From Ichthyophthirius multifiliis (taxonomy: Eukaryota > Ciliophora > Oligohymenophorea > Hymenostomatida), in contig NW_004086210.1 in assembly GCF_000220395.1 (NCBI RefSeq), positions 1 to 22,049 on the forward strand: 22,049 nt of DNA, written 5' to 3'. A program made the position numbers and the translations under genes. Below, in pieces: positions 21,301 through 22,049 of the stretch. A model generated the notes under the pieces. It was not told where the DNA came from and ran no database searches. It worked only from the letters and a program-made list of their open reading frames with translations. Every line of letters begins with the position of its first letter. Positions within the stretch are counted from its first letter, which is position 1.

Positions 21301-22049
21301 AAAAAAATTATATTTATTTATTACATTATATGTCTCCTTATAATTTAGCAATAATATCATTCAATCTTTTGATTTCTTAAGTAAGCATATTGATTCTTGA
21401 TTCATATTCTTTCATTTTTATTTCGAATTATTTATATTGAATCAGTAATTATTCTAATTCAGCGATTTTCTATTCTAATTATTAGCATCTGGTTCTCCAT
21501 TAATTAATTTCATCTTCTTTATTCTTCAACATTTGTCTTAATCTTTCGATTTCACTAGTCAACATAGCGATTTTAGCTTCGTATTCTTAATTAATTTTTT
21601 CTAATTAAGCTCTCTTTCTTCTTTCATCATCTAAAGATGTTATAGCATCTTATAATTGTTTTCTTAATTATTCAATAACTCTATTAAGTTCTTAAATTTG
21701 TTATTAGAATTATTAGTTTTAAGCTTCTAATTATCTATATTTCATTTCCCATTATTAAATTTAAGTTCTTAATTCATTAATAGTAACATCTTTCTCTAAA
21801 TATAAAAATATATATATATACATATTTATATAAAATTTTTATTATTATTTATTACATTAAATATCTCCTTATAATTTAGCAATAATATCATTCAATCTTT
21901 TGATTTCTTAAGTAAGCATATTGATTCTTGATTCATATTCTTTCATTTTGATTTCGAATTATTTATATTGAATCAGTAATTATTCTAATTCAGCTATTTT
22001 CTATTCTAATTATTAACATCTAGTTCTCCATTAATTAATTTCATCTCTT
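18302..22049 (-). CDS. Repetitive coiled-coil cytoskeletal protein, C-terminal 1,155 residues
   Basis: Six exons in view: 22049-21856 (5' end outside), 21795-21325, 21273-20578, 20518-19643, 19583-18954 and 18903-18302. Introns are 60, 51, 59, 59 and 50 nt, all phase 1. Nearly the whole product is predicted alpha-helical coiled coil rich in Glu, Gln, Lys, Arg, Leu and Ile. Recurring signatures are EYEAKIAMLTSEIERLRQML, NKEDEINQWRTRCQQLEQ and ELRTQIQQWEMKYRQLE. There is no motor head, kinase or membrane segment, and no signal peptide in the visible part. The tail ends DDIRRSSLAAYRN, a basic/Ser end with possible phosphosites. Large WR-containing coiled-coil repeats of this type are typical of ciliate cortical and basal-body filament proteins; I cannot assign a named one. 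The stop is 298 bp upstream of the small CX3C gene on the same strand. It is more G/C-rich than the spacers and free of frame breaks. Function by inference only. Confidence 0.9.
20035..22049 (-). repeat. Tandem 157-codon modules within the coiled-coil gene
   Basis: The same ~100-nt signature (plus-strand CATCTGGTTCTCCATTAATT and flanks) recurs at about 20161, 20961, 21483 and 22014. The last two steps are 522 and 531 bp. After removing the 51- and 60-nt introns, both equal 471 nt, that is 157 codons. The first step is 800 bp and contains additional coiled-coil sequence. DNA identity is high by eye and includes the intron positions, so duplication is recent. The array continues past the right edge. 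Confidence 0.9.

Noticed and set aside
1-22049. CRISPR array, insertion sequence, tRNA or rRNA genes, telomeric repeats
   Set aside because: I saw no regular spaced repeats, transposase motifs, cloverleaf-like stretches or C4A2-type telomere repeats.

Overview
The window reads as ciliate nuclear DNA, probably macronuclear, from an oligohymenophorean with extreme A+T content. Ichthyophthirius multifiliis fits best; a Tetrahymena relative or Pseudocohnilembus is possible. Long reading frames appear only when TAA and TAG are read as glutamine and TGA is the only stop. Under the standard code the real genes vanish. Introns are mostly 49 to 83 nt, almost pure A+T, start GTA and end AG, and the phases at the junctions I checked agree. 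Spacers are nearly all A/T with (TA)n tracts.

Layout: (1) 1-592, minus, 5' part of an unrecognised gene running off the left edge. (2) 593-3740, AT-only spacer with a strongly T-rich part. (3) 3741-5396, plus, a Tesmin/LIN54-type CXC DNA-binding protein. (4) 5397-6134, convergent spacer with a purine/pyrimidine tract. (5) 6135-9653, minus, a five-exon gene for a 1,094-residue secreted cysteine-rich protein whose last ~165 residues resemble a phage-type lysozyme. (6) 9654-10099, divergent promoter region. (7) 10100-15298, plus, a giant single-pass membrane protein with a heptapeptide-repeat stalk, helical region and beta-rich end; its frame breaks twice. (8) 15299-16249, spacer. (9) 16250-17417, an ambiguous coding island. 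(10) 17418-18003, minus, a three-exon gene for a 151-residue CX3C protein resembling FAM136A. (11) 18302-22049, minus, the C-terminal 1,155 residues of a tandemly duplicated coiled-coil cytoskeletal protein that continues past the right edge.

The genes are not an operon and share no obvious pathway. The clearest functional link is the head-to-head pair 6135-9653 / 10100-15298: both products enter the secretory route, both look like surface or secreted proteins, and they share one 446-bp upstream region. The most unusual features are the two compensating frame breaks in the giant membrane protein, introns that split reassigned stop codons, exact 157-codon module duplications, and the cysteine-rich/lysozyme-like fusion.
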